From positions 22,196,001 through 22,260,000 of the forward strand of contig OZ316897.1 in the NCBI GenBank assembly GCA_973895155.1: DNA of 64,000 nucleotides. The letters are read 5' to 3'. Under the pieces are notes generated by a model. That model did not search any database. It was given only the letters and a program-made list of their open reading frames with translations, and was not told the DNA's origin. Each line of letters begins with the position of its first letter. Position 1 is the first letter of the stretch. Of the stretch, positions 43,650 through 55,880 are shown piece by piece. The stretch comes from Marsupella aquatica. Its lineage: Eukaryota > Marchantiophyta. The position numbers and the translations under genes are program-made.

Positions 43650-46600
43650 TCCATGGTTAATGGATAATTGAAGGCGATTCAAGCTGACTATTTCTTCTTG
43701 CGATGTCGAATTGCCGCCAACGAACCGGGAGAGAACATCAAATCTCCTACTTCGGTTTTACGAGAGAAGGAAACCCCACAGCAGCAATCTTCACTTGGAT
43801 GTTCTAGGCGATGAGGAAGCATACGAACTGACCAACAGATACGAATAATTAGCATACCAGCTGAAACTTTTACTAACAAGCTGTACGGTGGAAGATTCAG
43901 TTCAATCAAATGATAGTTTCTGTCCAGTCTCGAGGGAAGTTTAAGCCCTGATTATATGGGCTTTCAACGTTGGACGTGCCAACTTCCATGTAGTGAGTGA
44001 ACCGGCAAACCCGAGACAAGCTAGGTTTTTGGATGTAGATAAGTTTCGGTCCCATTGACGTCGTGTGGCTGGAAGTTACTTGGCGATCACATATCCAGGC
44101 AATGAAGGAATGACATCAGAATCACTGATCTAGTCAGTACGTGACTAAATTTGGCAATGCTAGGCTTCTTAGCTAGCATTTCAAGCATGAAAGATTTGAT
44201 TGAAAGATGAGGGAACATTTGAAATTAGTTTCTTAACAACCACATTGCAAGACTTTCAACGAATTAATAACAGAAAAATTCTGAGATTTGTGATGTCTTA
44301 AATATTGGAGTAAATCTGGCAATGTTAAGTTAATTTGAAAATTAGGTCCATAAGGCTTATAATCCTTCCGAGCACGAAAGGTGTTATCAGAGATGAGAGA
44401 GAAATAAAAAATTCGTTGCACTGCCAGAGAATGAAATTCATAAGTTCTTAAGCTCAAACTGTCAAACTGTAGTACTTGTTTTCTTATTTTAAATATTGAC
44501 AAGGCATGGTGGGCTATAATAACCCGGAGCTATACTGTAACTCCAGTTTCGAGAGGCTGTTATTCCCCATGCAGGACAGTAATATACTTAAATATGCCTA
44601 CAAGAGTTTTAATGCTTAGTAGAAATAGAGAAGTTTTGTATTGTCCCCATCCAAATCAATGGTTGAGAAGATAATGCTGCTCACTAAAGTAGACTGTTCC
44701 CCTATGCTTCTAACTGTTTCCTAATGCAGAGCCTTCATTAGAGGACAAGGTCCCAACGGTGCAGCCATTGCAGAGCAAAATGGTTACAGCTAGGCCTGAC
44801 AATTAAAGTGGTTTTTCATCAATGGGCACTAACTCTTTCTCTTTGACCAAGGGCCACTTGTAAAATAAAGGAGAACTTTATTAAGAGGGCCCTCTTGCAT
44901 CTTTAAGACTTGATGGACAACAAAGATGGATTGAATACTTAACCAGACCCTTATGATGGTGAAGCTTTGTAAGTTCTATAAACAAAGCCGAGAGAGACAT
45001 GGCTATGTGGTAGCTCACTTGAATAGTGACTCATAGGTCTTGGTTTCAAAAGTTTGACTAATCCCTTTCTGTGGAGTTTTACAGATTTCCCATTAAAATT
45101 AAAATTTTTTAAATTAAAATTAAAATTCTAGAAACAAAGTAGCAACAAAAATTTGAACTTCGTGGAAGTTGGGTCGTTCTCCATTACACAGGACACCACT
45201 GGTCCCAAACCCTGATGGAGTGTATTTTGTATGCATCTCAACTTTGCATGAAAACTGTGCATGCATCACTCGGGCGCTAGACTAGTAGTAAATAATCACT
45301 TGAATATGTAAAGTGGCAGTGAATCACTAAAGTTAGTTATTTTAAATTTGTTGCATCTTGATCGTCCATGACTGTGCATCTCTCTCAATTACACTTCCCC
45401 ATCCCCACCTTAATTCCTATCAGTTGTAGGGAGGAAAAGAGGAACATCCCATTCCAGCCATAGTTCCAGCCCTACCAAAATAAAGCCCTTACATACCCAA
45501 CTTCCCCTTTCCACTTCTAATTTTAGTAACATATGCATTGAAAAAGTTTGGCATAGCACCTAGTACACAAAACACATTATTTACTCTAAAAATGGTTATT
45601 GTCTCATCCTTTATTCCCACCTTTATTGAGTTCATTGATGTTTCACTTTTGCACTAACTCACAGTGGTGTCAGCACGTTGCAGGCTGGGGTTGCAAAGTA
45701 AGGTGCTATCATTAATTTGCCTCTTACACAGCCTTTTACTCGTTATCCATTCAGACAATTAGTTTCGGGTGGATACAAATGAACTGCTTTCATCTAATTG
45801 GTTTAATGAGGGTCATGACAAAGTTTCCCTGCCTGCCCCCCCCCCCCCACTCCCAGTAAAAAATCTCTACCCCCCTGTGAACCTACCCCCCTTGGTACCC
45901 CTTGTTATTATTTTTGTAATGTTAAAAATTGACCTTGTTACTTAGAAAAACTAACATTTTGGCAATACTTTATACCCTTCAGATAATTAAAAACATAGGT
46001 TTGGTATAGTTTATATAAGCTTCATTAGTTACATTTTCTTAGTTCAAAGAATACTATTTACCCAAATATACCAAATACTTCCTGCGCTAATGCATGCACT
46101 TTATTGATAATACTATTTGAGAATAGCAAGTACTCATATATGTCTATTTGGCAACATGATAGAAATAACAAAAATACAATCTCCTCCCTAATAAAGGAAA
46201 TATAATCGGCTTCCCTAGACTCAAACCCGATGACATCCTAAACCTCCAAAAACCCTACAACTGAGCATACAACCTTGCATAGAACTTTGGACACAAATCT
46301 ATAATTGGAGGACCCCAATCTTCTCTCCCCTTTGGATTCAATGGGCAGGGATTAGCCACAACTTACAAAGGCATACCAAAAGGCATTGATAGACACATGT
46401 ATCTATATATTAGATGATGCCATGCGTAAAACTAAGATGATGTCACGTGGCATAGATGATTATATACCCCCTTCCCAAAAACAAATGGGAGCAGAATATC
46501 ATTTGCCCTTCCTTACTTAGAAAGTGACATTCGCATATAATTGCGGGTTGTTTAGTTACAAGCAAATTCTAAAAATTATCTCAATATGAATAAAATTGAC

Positions 46601-48005
46601 CAGGGCTTGAATTGTTCTCACGTCCGACCCGTTTTACCTAAGAGTGGAGGCCCAGGGCAAAGTTTTGGGGAATCCATATTTTCAAAATTGGATAGTAAGT
46701 CTCCAAGCTACACAACACCATAAAACATCTCAGCCCAAGTAAAGCTGACACAACAGAGTTATTGATGCAACTTAGGATGGTAACATACCCATTTAGCACA
46801 GAAACACCACCATGAAAACTTAAAATCACACTCAAACTTAAAATACTGTTAGTTCAATGTGCACATTGTCATTAATCCTGAACATCTGATCTCACTCATT
46901 CATACATCCCAGAAATTTGACAGTTTATTTGTGTGGATAGTGTATCCCTGTGTTTGTTGCTATGAGCATTTGAAATTTATTGTTCATGTGTCTAACTGTT
47001 GTTGGTGGTCTTGAGTCAAACAGACCTGGTGTGTTTGTCAATTGTTGCAAAAATACTGCAAAAAGACAGATCCCTGTTTGTGATGGAAAATGCTGGCATG
47101 GCCACACATGGAGCCAGGCCATTTAGAAGGCACTTTTTATGGGGTCCCTCAAGAAAAAGAAAAGGACCAAAATGGACAAAAGGAAAGGATTGGGAAAGAA
47201 TTAATGGAGGAGTTAAGCCCATCCTGCTGGACTGAGCCTCAGAATCATGCAAGCAAATCCACAGTGTCACTTTCACTAAGTCTGTTGTATTTGGTTTATT
47301 CACAAGCATTACAGGAAGGCTAGTCTACAAACTAATTTCCACATCTCATACACATTCAAGCCAAATCTTTAAATTATCCTAATTAATATGTAAAACACTC
47401 GAAAGAACAAAGGTCGCTAAATCCCGAAATAGTATAAATTTGGATGGATGCAGAGGCAAGAAGTTACATATAATAGTAAAGGGGAGAAAACAAAAATAAA
47501 CTGATCGCATAAAACCAAGAGCTAAAAGCTCCATGAGCCAAAAGGCCTAAACAAACGAACTACAGTTCAGTTGAGCCCTAAAAAGTTCTCCAAATTAACA
47601 AACAACAATGTCGACTACCTGTGGACCTCTGAGTGCTACCTACAACCAGGCAGACTTATTCTATGAATTGCAAGCATTATAGATGCCTCCATATCAAATA
47701 ATGAAGACATGCCGTTAGTCTCAGCAGCAGCCTTACCTTTGTAAGTTCGAAGTACTGCCTGGATTGGGGAATTCCTGTATCCCAGCTGAGTCTAGCTAAG
47801 ATGGCATTTTCACAACAAATTTAGGCTTGATACCCAATGCGTGTAAGGGAATGTAGTGCCCCCAAGTTTGAACAAAGTGTATCTAGAGAAAGCTTCACTA
47901 CAAACTATGCGAATCTGGGAATTCGCCTGTCGGCCAATGCTCCAAGACAGAATCCAATTCGTCAATCTCGTAACATCGACCAGATTGCACTGTCTACCAG
48001 GTTAA
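43650..48005. other. Gene-free DNA between GLP2 and the broken GLP4
   Basis: 43650-45350 is germin-unit upstream DNA. 45350-47200 is AT-rich and unrecognised, with a C-homopolymer at about 45837-45849. 47200-48005 is germin 3' flank, continuing into the GLP4 3' end. No supported coding frame. Confidence 0.5.
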
Positions 48006-50019
48006 GGGTGGGTTCCCACCAAGAGTTATTTTCTAAACTACATTTGTTAAATCAAAAGTTAACAGGCGCAGGGTTCCCGCCGGCTCAACTGGCTGGCTTA
48101 GTTAAAATAGCTAGTTAAAATACATAACTATCCTTAGTTAACGAGTGTTTGTGTGCGAGTACTTAACCAAAAAGTTAAGTGCCAAGGTTCTTGGCACTTA
48201 ACTTTTTGGTAACAATTTTCACCCTGTCTCAATGTAACATTCCTTGTTGTGGCGGGGTGAACCAGCCGGGGAGTGTCGTGCAGGGTAGTGTTCGGGTGGT
48301 AGTGTGGAAGAAGGAGCTCCCGGGAGTAAGTAGACGTCTGACATTGTGCTTTTGAATGAGGATGCTTGTTGAGAATTCGTGTTTTTGCTGTTGTCCCCAG
48401 TGAACTGCCAGAAGCTCTTTGCGGCAAAGTACTTAGAACCAGATGACCCTTACCCGACAGCAGAGATCGGACAGGGGAATTTTTGATAGTTGAACTTAGT
48501 TTCTCTCGGTAAGGAGAAGTGGAATTCAGAAAGATCGAGGCATTAGCTGGAAGTTGATAACTGGAGTTGTGCTCAATTGACTTTGGGACTCGCTCGCCTG
48601 CTTGGAATTAAAGACGTATAGCAGCATGGATTCCTCGGCCAATGTGCTTGTAGAACAATCTTACAAGCAAGCCACGAGATTCAACTGAGTGTCCTTCTGA
48701 GTGTCGTAGCTTTGAACATTGTGTAAGCTTGAAGATATGTACACTATCGAGTAGAAGCTATTGGTGGCATTGTAAAGGGTAATAGAAGCATGCGCAAAGG
48801 AACAGTTTCCCAGAAACATGTCTCCTTGATAGGGGTAGCATAATTGTTATATAATAGTGCCAAAATCCTGCAAAATCAATTCAAGTTCTCCACAAGTTCT
48901 CAAGTGTCCTCCAGGCCCACCTCTGTACTTTAATGGCAGCACAAAAAGTCATTCTACTTATAATAATCCAAGCCAATCCGAAGCTACACTCCTTTTTCAA
49001 CTACGGGAAGGAATATCACCTCCTGTGTTTAAAACCATTCATTGGTACTTTTGAATAAGTTTATACAACCGATCAGGCAACCGGCAGGCTTTCAATCTGT
49101 TTTGTATTTTAAAATTCTGCTCTGAGTTAGTTTTGTTTATGGAAGTTATCAGCCGAAGTTTGAATAGAGAAGGAGGGCATTTTTCTTCTCGTAAAGCACT
49201 CTGCTGCAATACATTCTATAGAAAGACTACTACGAGAGAACCGGTGAGCTAGACACGGATGACAAGGTCAGTTGTCACTTGTACCTTTAAAGGAGGCAGA
49301 GCAGCGAAATCATACATCAACTAGAGGAGGGAAATTGAAACGAGTCGGCGGAATATACCAACTATGACCCTCCAATTGTGCTTTGCCTAGGCAGAGCCTA
49401 TGAAAGCGGTAGCAGACTCCGGAACGAAAAGCGGCATCAGAGAAGGGCCCTCCCGGTACTCGCGTGGAACAGAGTAGAGCAGATCAAACACAACGAAAGC
49501 AGATCGACGGACTCTAAATTGTCACTAGGTCAGCTGCGCGAGAGCGAATCTGGGCGCCAATTGTTCACACCATAGGATGCAAACGTCCAATCCACGAAAA
49601 CCGGAGACCCGGACAGCAAGTTTGGGGACTTCGACCGGCTGGCAGGCAGCATTGCTGGACCGCAGAGGTCTGAATGAGAGCTCACTTCAACGCCTTGCAC
49701 CTCCGTTTGCGAGCAACACAGCGCACTCTTTGTCGCTCTGCAATTGAGCTGGATTTTTCAATGCCATCAGAGGGGTACCAGTTCTCTCGGAGGTAGTGGA
49801 GGGGTACCAAAGGAGGATATGCGGGAGAGTGAGCACTGAGTAATTCGCGAATTTACCACACTTTTGACCCTATGTAAAAAGTTTTTGATCTTGAGACTAG
49901 TAACCAAGTTAGGTCTTAAAAACCGGTTGGAACCCTTAGTTAATAGTTAACTATCAGTATTTCATGATAGTACCTCCTAGTAACTCTAATTATCCCTAAC
50001 AATGGGTGGGAACCTACCC
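48006..50019. mobile_element. PIF/Harbinger-like element, 2,014 bp, non-autonomous
   Basis: Inverted ends GGGTGGGTTCCCACC / GGGTAGGTTCCCACC flanked by TAA (48003-48005 and 50020-50022). The intact relative at 41600-41612 shows the empty site GGTTAAGGTGAC. TIRs starting GGG and a TWA target are typical of PIF/Harbinger. No transposase frame is seen. It splits the Leu codon near the C-terminus of GLP4. Confidence 0.8.
48166..48210. other. Perfect hairpin, 21-bp arms, 3-base loop
   Basis: Arm 48166-48186 is the exact reverse complement of 48190-48210, with loop GTT at 48187-48189. It lies 160 bp inside the left end of the Harbinger-like element. Confidence 0.9.
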
Positions 50020-50820
50020 TAAGGTGACATTGTTCTTCATCGCAACGGACTGCTTGACCTTGTCTATTTCCTGGTTGTTGCCATTGATGCCGAAGGCCGT
50101 GCTGAGAACATTGTCGGGGAGACCTTTGCCACCGGCGGTGAAGAGAGCTTTGGCAATCAGGAGCGTTCCGGGGTTCTCACTGGAGAGCGCAGAGAAGCCT
50201 GAAGCCGGTGTCTTACCATTATTGCGCTGCCAGTGCAAAGTACCCTTGGGAAACACAAAGATGTCGCCCGCCAGCACGGTTGTCTCGAATAGCTCGTTTG
50301 CAGTATCGACAAATCCCACGTCAAGTGCCCCTGAATCCAAAATACAACACAAGAATAATGTCTTCAATGTTCATTATAATCATCAATGGGAAAAGCAGAA
50401 TTCTCAACATGTTGGTCGACGTATCGATCTAAGCATAGTTTTTTTCTAGCACGATGGCACCAGCAGCTCGCCACATCATGTAACGATTCTAATCAAACAT
50501 AGCTGCAGGAATTAAACGCTAAGTGCGACTACTGACGAGCCAGCGGTCCTTCAGCACGTAAGACATTGCAGCATTTTGATTACATCAAATGAATCAAGTA
50601 ACTTGATATGCTGGATCGATTAAAGGAAAACCCATAGATCCGGATTATGTTGACATGCGCACGGCTTTGATCGATTACGTGCAGTGTCATAACGAATTCT
50701 ACTGAACTGTACTTGAAAGAACGTAGAACACTTCGGTTGCGCGAGAATGAGTATGGGGATCAATTTGCGACTCTGCCCCGAACTCGAACAGCACAGCTGC
50801 AAGGCCCAGCCCGCTATTCC
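50020..50820 (-). pseudogene. Broken germin-like gene GLP4
   Basis: Exon 2 (50330-50020) keeps the GDIFVFPKGTLHWQRN box but its last codons are replaced by the Harbinger-like insertion, so the reading ends after NNVTLG. The exon 1 remnant (about 50820-50713) has the last exon base changed at the donor (CAG to CAA). It also has a 34-bp frameshifting deletion between two CCGCT repeats, and it stops abruptly where SDR-block DNA begins at 50822. Signal peptide, start codon and promoter are gone. Residues match GLP2 rather than GLP1/3. It cannot make a germin. Confidence 0.9.
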
Positions 50821-52898
50821 CTTGTTGCGCCAGCCTTGTGATCGGCCACTTCGGGATCTCATTGGGTATCCAGATGGTTCGATACTTTCAGATTTCAGCT
50901 ACTCCGCAACTCATTCAGCTCGTAACTATCAGCGTTGGGCCTTTTCTTTGTATGTTCAGTCCTCTCATTTCCTCTACAAATTATAGTGTCGTCATTCAAA
51001 TCGACGAGCTTCATTACGTACTCCAGCTACTCAGTGTACTCTACGAATTACTCTTAAAACATTCCCTCAGTTCCCCATGGGAGTTTTCAGGTCACAGCTT
51101 GACAGTCAAGTAATCGCATGCATCTTTAGTAGCCACCTTTGCATTCGGATTGATCGTTTGCTATTTTCTCTTTTCTTTGGCCCAAAGGCACGAGGTGCGA
51201 CATACCCCTCGGGAACAATACCCTGACTGTCTTTCAATCCCTGGTCCATGCGTTACTTTGTGCTCGGACGGCGTTCATTTGTACCAACACACTTCAGGAG
51301 GCGGTATGATAGCGGCGCAGGAATTGCTTGAACCAAAAAGCTGAATCCTTAGCGTATCGCTTCAAACTGTCACTGCGGTCAACATATATAGTTGAGACCA
51401 AAGAGATGAGTGTAGCCAGATATCCACTCATAACAGTCTACTACTCAATACTGCCCAGGCAAATTAGCCCCTTACATCTGCCCCTTCCCTGAACCCAAAC
51501 AAACACCGGATATCAAAAGAGATTTAGCAGAGGAAGATTTCGATCACATGGACTCCGAATATCGAAGGAAGCTCGCTTACGATACAACTCAAGCAAACCT
51601 TCTCCAGCTCAGGTCACACAACTAGTGACAATAACCTCACGAGTTGGGAGGAAACGCTGTGCATTGCTTACTGTTAACTTAACCACTCGCTTGCCAGACA
51701 CTTCACCTGGGTCCATTTCCTTACTCTGACACATCTCCAAAAATTTCTATTACTCTGCCTAAACTCAGTCCGTAAGTATAGACTGCAACATTCATGAACT
51801 CCTTTAATCCTTGATTAACATGTGTCGATTGAGTTCAAAGATCCGATTCTTTGATTTTAAAACCTGACACCAGAAGATTTCTCATACTTGAGGCCGTCTC
51901 ATCTTTTTACTCTTTTGCTCCAGGTCTTCGAGACGTACTCGGGGTCAGTTAATAGATTCTAGTTCTCTGTGCCCCTTCTCTCTGCACCTACTCGTGACAT
52001 AAGAACCCCATATATATAATGCCGGTTCAAGCAATTGATCCATGCCCAATCAATGTGAACTCCAGCAATCTGGCCCCTACACTACTGTTGGCGCAGGAAA
52101 GTTTAAGATGTAGAGTCAATAATGAGATGAAGACCCTTCAGTCCGGCCAAAGAATTGATTTGCCTTTCTAGGTCCCCGCAAACCTTTGACATCTTCAATG
52201 TTTAAACATCGGAGCTTTGGCAATTGGACAAAGAATTTAGTTTAGAAGTAAATGTGTACATTAATTGTTAGATTGTTTTATTGTGAAGAGTTTTCGAAGG
52301 CCTCTGGCAGGCTTCGCACCACACCAACTGAGTTCAAGATGGCCTAGTTACTATTCGAACTTTTGAAGTAAGTTTTCACAATACCAGAACTTCAAGCGAC
52401 CAATGCAGACAGCCCCAGAAAGGTTCGGCCAGGAAGTGAAATTCGTAGCAAGATTCGACTTCAAGGTGAGCACGGGGGTGAGCTCGACAAGTATCAGTCA
52501 GCAAGCTCATTCGCGTAGCCTCAGCTGTCAATTGAATTCAATTCGTAGAGTCAAATCTGATAGAATGTTCCAAATTGGATACATATATGGTATCATGTTC
52601 ATTTACATATATCCGTCCAGCATTGTCAGCTGCGACTTCAATTCTATTCCCGATAAACGTAAAACTAAATCCGATAGAGGATTACCAAATTGGGCATCAA
52701 TCTGTCATCATGTCCGTATGTGTAGTGCATTCAACAGCTTTCGATTGACATTAAGAATGAAGATAGATCTGATAAGAAATGTCTGTCACTGCAATTCTGC
52801 AATGATGATGACCTACAAAGAAGAGTGCCCGGCCTCCTCACATCACGACTATAGACCGACCACTGGCACAGCATTCGATTCTATGACACATTCTGCTC

Positions 52899-53900
52899 TC
52901 AAGCCAAACCGACCATCTTTAATGAGTCGGTCCACAAGTGATCCTCTTTTTCCTCGTCGTAAGCATGCTCTGCATACCCAGGATCGCTGATCGCACTCCC
53001 CTCCTTCACCGGCAGGCTAACCTGCACATCCTCCAAATACTTGCCTCCTTTCCCCTCCCACTCCTTCCCCACAGCCGCCCAAACGGTCGTCGCAGCCCCC
53101 TGCTCCGTGCTCTTCATAACAGCATTAATCTCGGGCGAGTTCAAGGCTTCCTTCAAGTCCTCTGCCAAATAGTTCATCAGCTGCGTCCGGATGCCCCCCG
53201 GGTGCAGGCTCGTCGCGTGGAGCCCCTGCTGCCCGAAATGCCGATCGATGTGATTGGCCATATAGATGTTTGCCGTCTTGCCTTGCCCATATGCGAGCAT
53301 GGGATTGTAGTCTCCTGTTTTGAAATTGTAGTCCTCGAAGCGGATGCCACTAAAGCGATGGCCGGATGATGCAACTGTGACGACGCGCGAGTTGAACTCC
53401 GGCGTAGAAGAAGCGAGCAGACTGGGCTTGAGGAGGTTGAACAGCATGAAGTGGCCGAGATGATTGGTGGCGAATTGAGTTTCGAATCCGTCCACAGTTG
53501 TGGTCCCTGGGGCGGGGATGGCCATCACGCCTGCGTTGCACACGAGGACGTTGATCGGTTTCTCGGCGGTCTTGGAGAGGAACTCCGCTGCTGCAGCTCG
53601 AACGCTCTCCAGGGAGGAGAGGTCCATGGACAGGAGCTCGACGCGGCCGGGCTCGAGTAAGTCCGCTAGTGCCGTTTTGCCCTTCTCAATGTCTCGTACC
53701 CCGCAGTACACCGTCGCTCCTGTGGTCGCGATGGCACGAGCAGTCTCGACTCCAATTCCTGACGAGCATCCGGTTATTAGGAAGGTTTTGTTCTTTAATT
53801 TGCCTTCCAGCCCCTCGTCCTGAATGATTTGCAGAGCGGTAGGACGGGCGTCGCCTGCTCCGTGAGGATTCACATGGACTGCTGCGTATTTGGATGCCAT
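52899..53900 (-). CDS. Short-chain dehydrogenase/reductase, copy 2 (333 aa, intronless)
   Basis: ATG at 53900, stop at 52899-52901. The protein matches copy 1 except that residue 152 is Met instead of Leu (HFMLF). All SDR motifs are intact: TGCSSGIG, CNAG, Ser about 179, YGQGK. The upstream open extension reaches ATG 54149 but reads in another frame than in copy 1 because of a one-base indel, so the start at 53900 is preferred. Near-identity shows a very recent duplication or gene conversion. Same suspected fungal ancestry as copy 1. Confidence 0.9.
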   Translation of the reverse strand: MASKYAAVHVNPHGAGDARPTALQIIQDEGLEGKLKNKTFLITGCSSGIGVETARAIATTGATVYCGVRDIEKGKTALADLLEPGRVELLSMDLSSLESVRAAAAEFLSKTAEKPINVLVCNAGVMAIPAPGTTTVDGFETQFATNHLGHFMLFNLLKPSLLASSTPEFNSRVVTVASSGHRFSGIRFEDYNFKTGDYNPMLAYGQGKTANIYMANHIDRHFGQQGLHATSLHPGGIRTQLMNYLAEDLKEALNSPEINAVMKSTEQGAATTVWAAVGKEWEGKGGKYLEDVQVSLPVKEGSAISDPGYAEHAYDEEKEDHLWTDSLKMVGLA

Positions 53901-54504
53901 TGTCGGAGAACGAACCCGAAGCGTAGCTAGGAGCGCGTGGAGTGGGCGAAGTTTACGGTATGCTTGCTCCGTGTTTGGCGCTGTGATGGTATTCTGAGTG
54001 TGGACTTGTGGAGATTGCAGAAAGATCCAAGGAATGTTTATACTGTCTCGATCTGCCAACTCTTGTTTAGAGGTTTGGTGTGGAGGAAGTTCGTTTGAGA
54101 CTTCGAAAAAAATAAAACGAAGAAATGGACCACGACGTTTGGCCATCATTGTGTCCGGGCAGGGTAGGAATTCGTACTTTCTGTTCTTTCCATGCGTAAG
54201 ATTTCGGTGTTCTAGAACGTGTCTCCCTTAGAGGTCTACTGCAATTTGGGTGTATGTAGGACGGATTTTCATCGGAAGTTTCTGAAACAAAAGTTCAAAA
54301 ACCTTAATTTATCCAGAATCACATTTCACGGAAATATCGTCCGCTAGATTACCTTCGGGCACTTCAAGGCAAAAAAGCTTCAGCTAGATTACCCTCGAGT
54401 AAGGACTCCTTGAACGCACCGTTGATTTGCACACCAAGACACCCCGGCCTACAGAAACTACAGCAGATCAAGCGAGCTGCTACCTGGACACTTCGGGTAT
54501 CGAG

Positions 54505-54837
54505 TGTTGAAATTCGCGCGGTCTTGTCGCTTGCCTGCTCCCATGACTCGCTGTCAGAAGTAGTTACTGTACACTCAGGCTGCATCGGATCTTACTGACT
54601 ACCTAGAGCTTGCTGCCGGTCGGTAGGCTGTCTGGTTGATGGCCGTTTGACTCTGATCCTCTTTCCGTCCTATCTGGTTGCGCCCACTTAGACTGACTCA
54701 ACTACTTATATTCCCGGTCAGAGTGTACTTGTCGTCTTCCTTTGCTTACGCACTTGGACCCCACTCCATTCATGTATTTAAACGCACTATTGTGCCTTAC
54801 GATAATCAAGTTTCATAATCATCTGAAAACTTCCACA
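54505..54837 (+). mobile_element. Solo LTR, 333 bp (Ty1/copia style)
   Basis: Starts TGTTGAAATT, ends CTTCCACA, flanked by TCGAG (54500-54504 and 54838-54842). Copy 1 has the empty site with one TCGAG at 32267-32271. TGTTG...CA ends and small size are typical of copia LTRs. Contains TATTTAAA near 54775. The insertion postdates the segmental duplication. Confidence 0.9.
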
Positions 54838-55440
54838 TCGAGATGATTAAGTATGCAACAGACTGCATACTTATACTGTAATGATAGGTCTCAGCCTACC
54901 GTCATTGCAGCTAGGGAAGAGCCACCCAGTGGTCATCCGGTTCTCTATCTAAGCTTTTCTAAAGTATCAAGTCCGATACAAAGCAATTCTTCAAGATTTT
55001 GTTTTCGGTGTTGATTTCTTCAAGCTCCGCTCTGTCCTGGTCTCTTGCTTTCAGGAGATCTTGGATGACGGAAAACACTCCCTTAGACCGTCGGACCGAC
55101 CAGCAAACTAAACCGTAAAGCTCGCTTCTCGCTCTGTTCTGGCATTCGCCAATTCCTGCACCTCATTCATGTCTCTCCTCAGCTGAAATACGACTTTGAA
55201 GGTGAAAGTTAACGTGCCATAGTCGACGACGTGCACACGGACCTGTTTGTAATAGTTAAAGCCACCCCTAATTGTCCAAACTTCTGGATTGTGGAGTTCG
55301 CGACGAATCAAGCAGGATCCAAAACTTGCCTTCACTGTAAAGTTCATGTCAGCTGTGTTAGCAATTGGATTTTCATCTATGGAAGAATTGTCGTAGAAAC
55401 TTTTCATTTGGTTCTTTCCAGTAAATCTTGTTTTTTTTAA

Positions 55441-55880
55441 ATATGTCATTGAGAAAGTAAGATGTTGTGTCGGCCAAGAAGTTGTTGAGAAAAAACATGT
55501 ACTTTCGGCCCAGAGATGTGGAGAGAAAAGATGTAGTGTTGGCCAAGAGGTTGTTGAGAAAAAAGATGTCGTGTCGGCCAAGACGTCGTTGAGAAAAAAG
55601 ATGTCATGTCGGCAAAGACATTGTTGAGGGAAAATACCCGTGCGTTGCACAAGATGTTGGTAAGAAAAAATATGGTGTGTCGCCCCAAGATATTGTTATG
55701 TGAAAGCTGTCATGAAGTAAAAAGATACAAAAGTCATTTGCCAAAGATGTCATTATGTGAAAGATGTTGTTAAAAAAAATGTGTCATTTTGTCAAAGATA
55801 TTGTGAAGTAAAAGATGTTATAAGAAAAAAATGTTGTTTCACCCAAGCTGTCATTCTATGAAAAATGTTATGAAATAAAA
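55441..55880. repeat. Diverged ~35-bp repeats, cluster 2
   Basis: GTGTCGGCCAAGA...GTTGAGAAAAAAGATG units, collinear with cluster 1 but with different unit changes. Includes AATACCCGTGCGTTGCACAAG near 55637. Confidence 0.8.
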
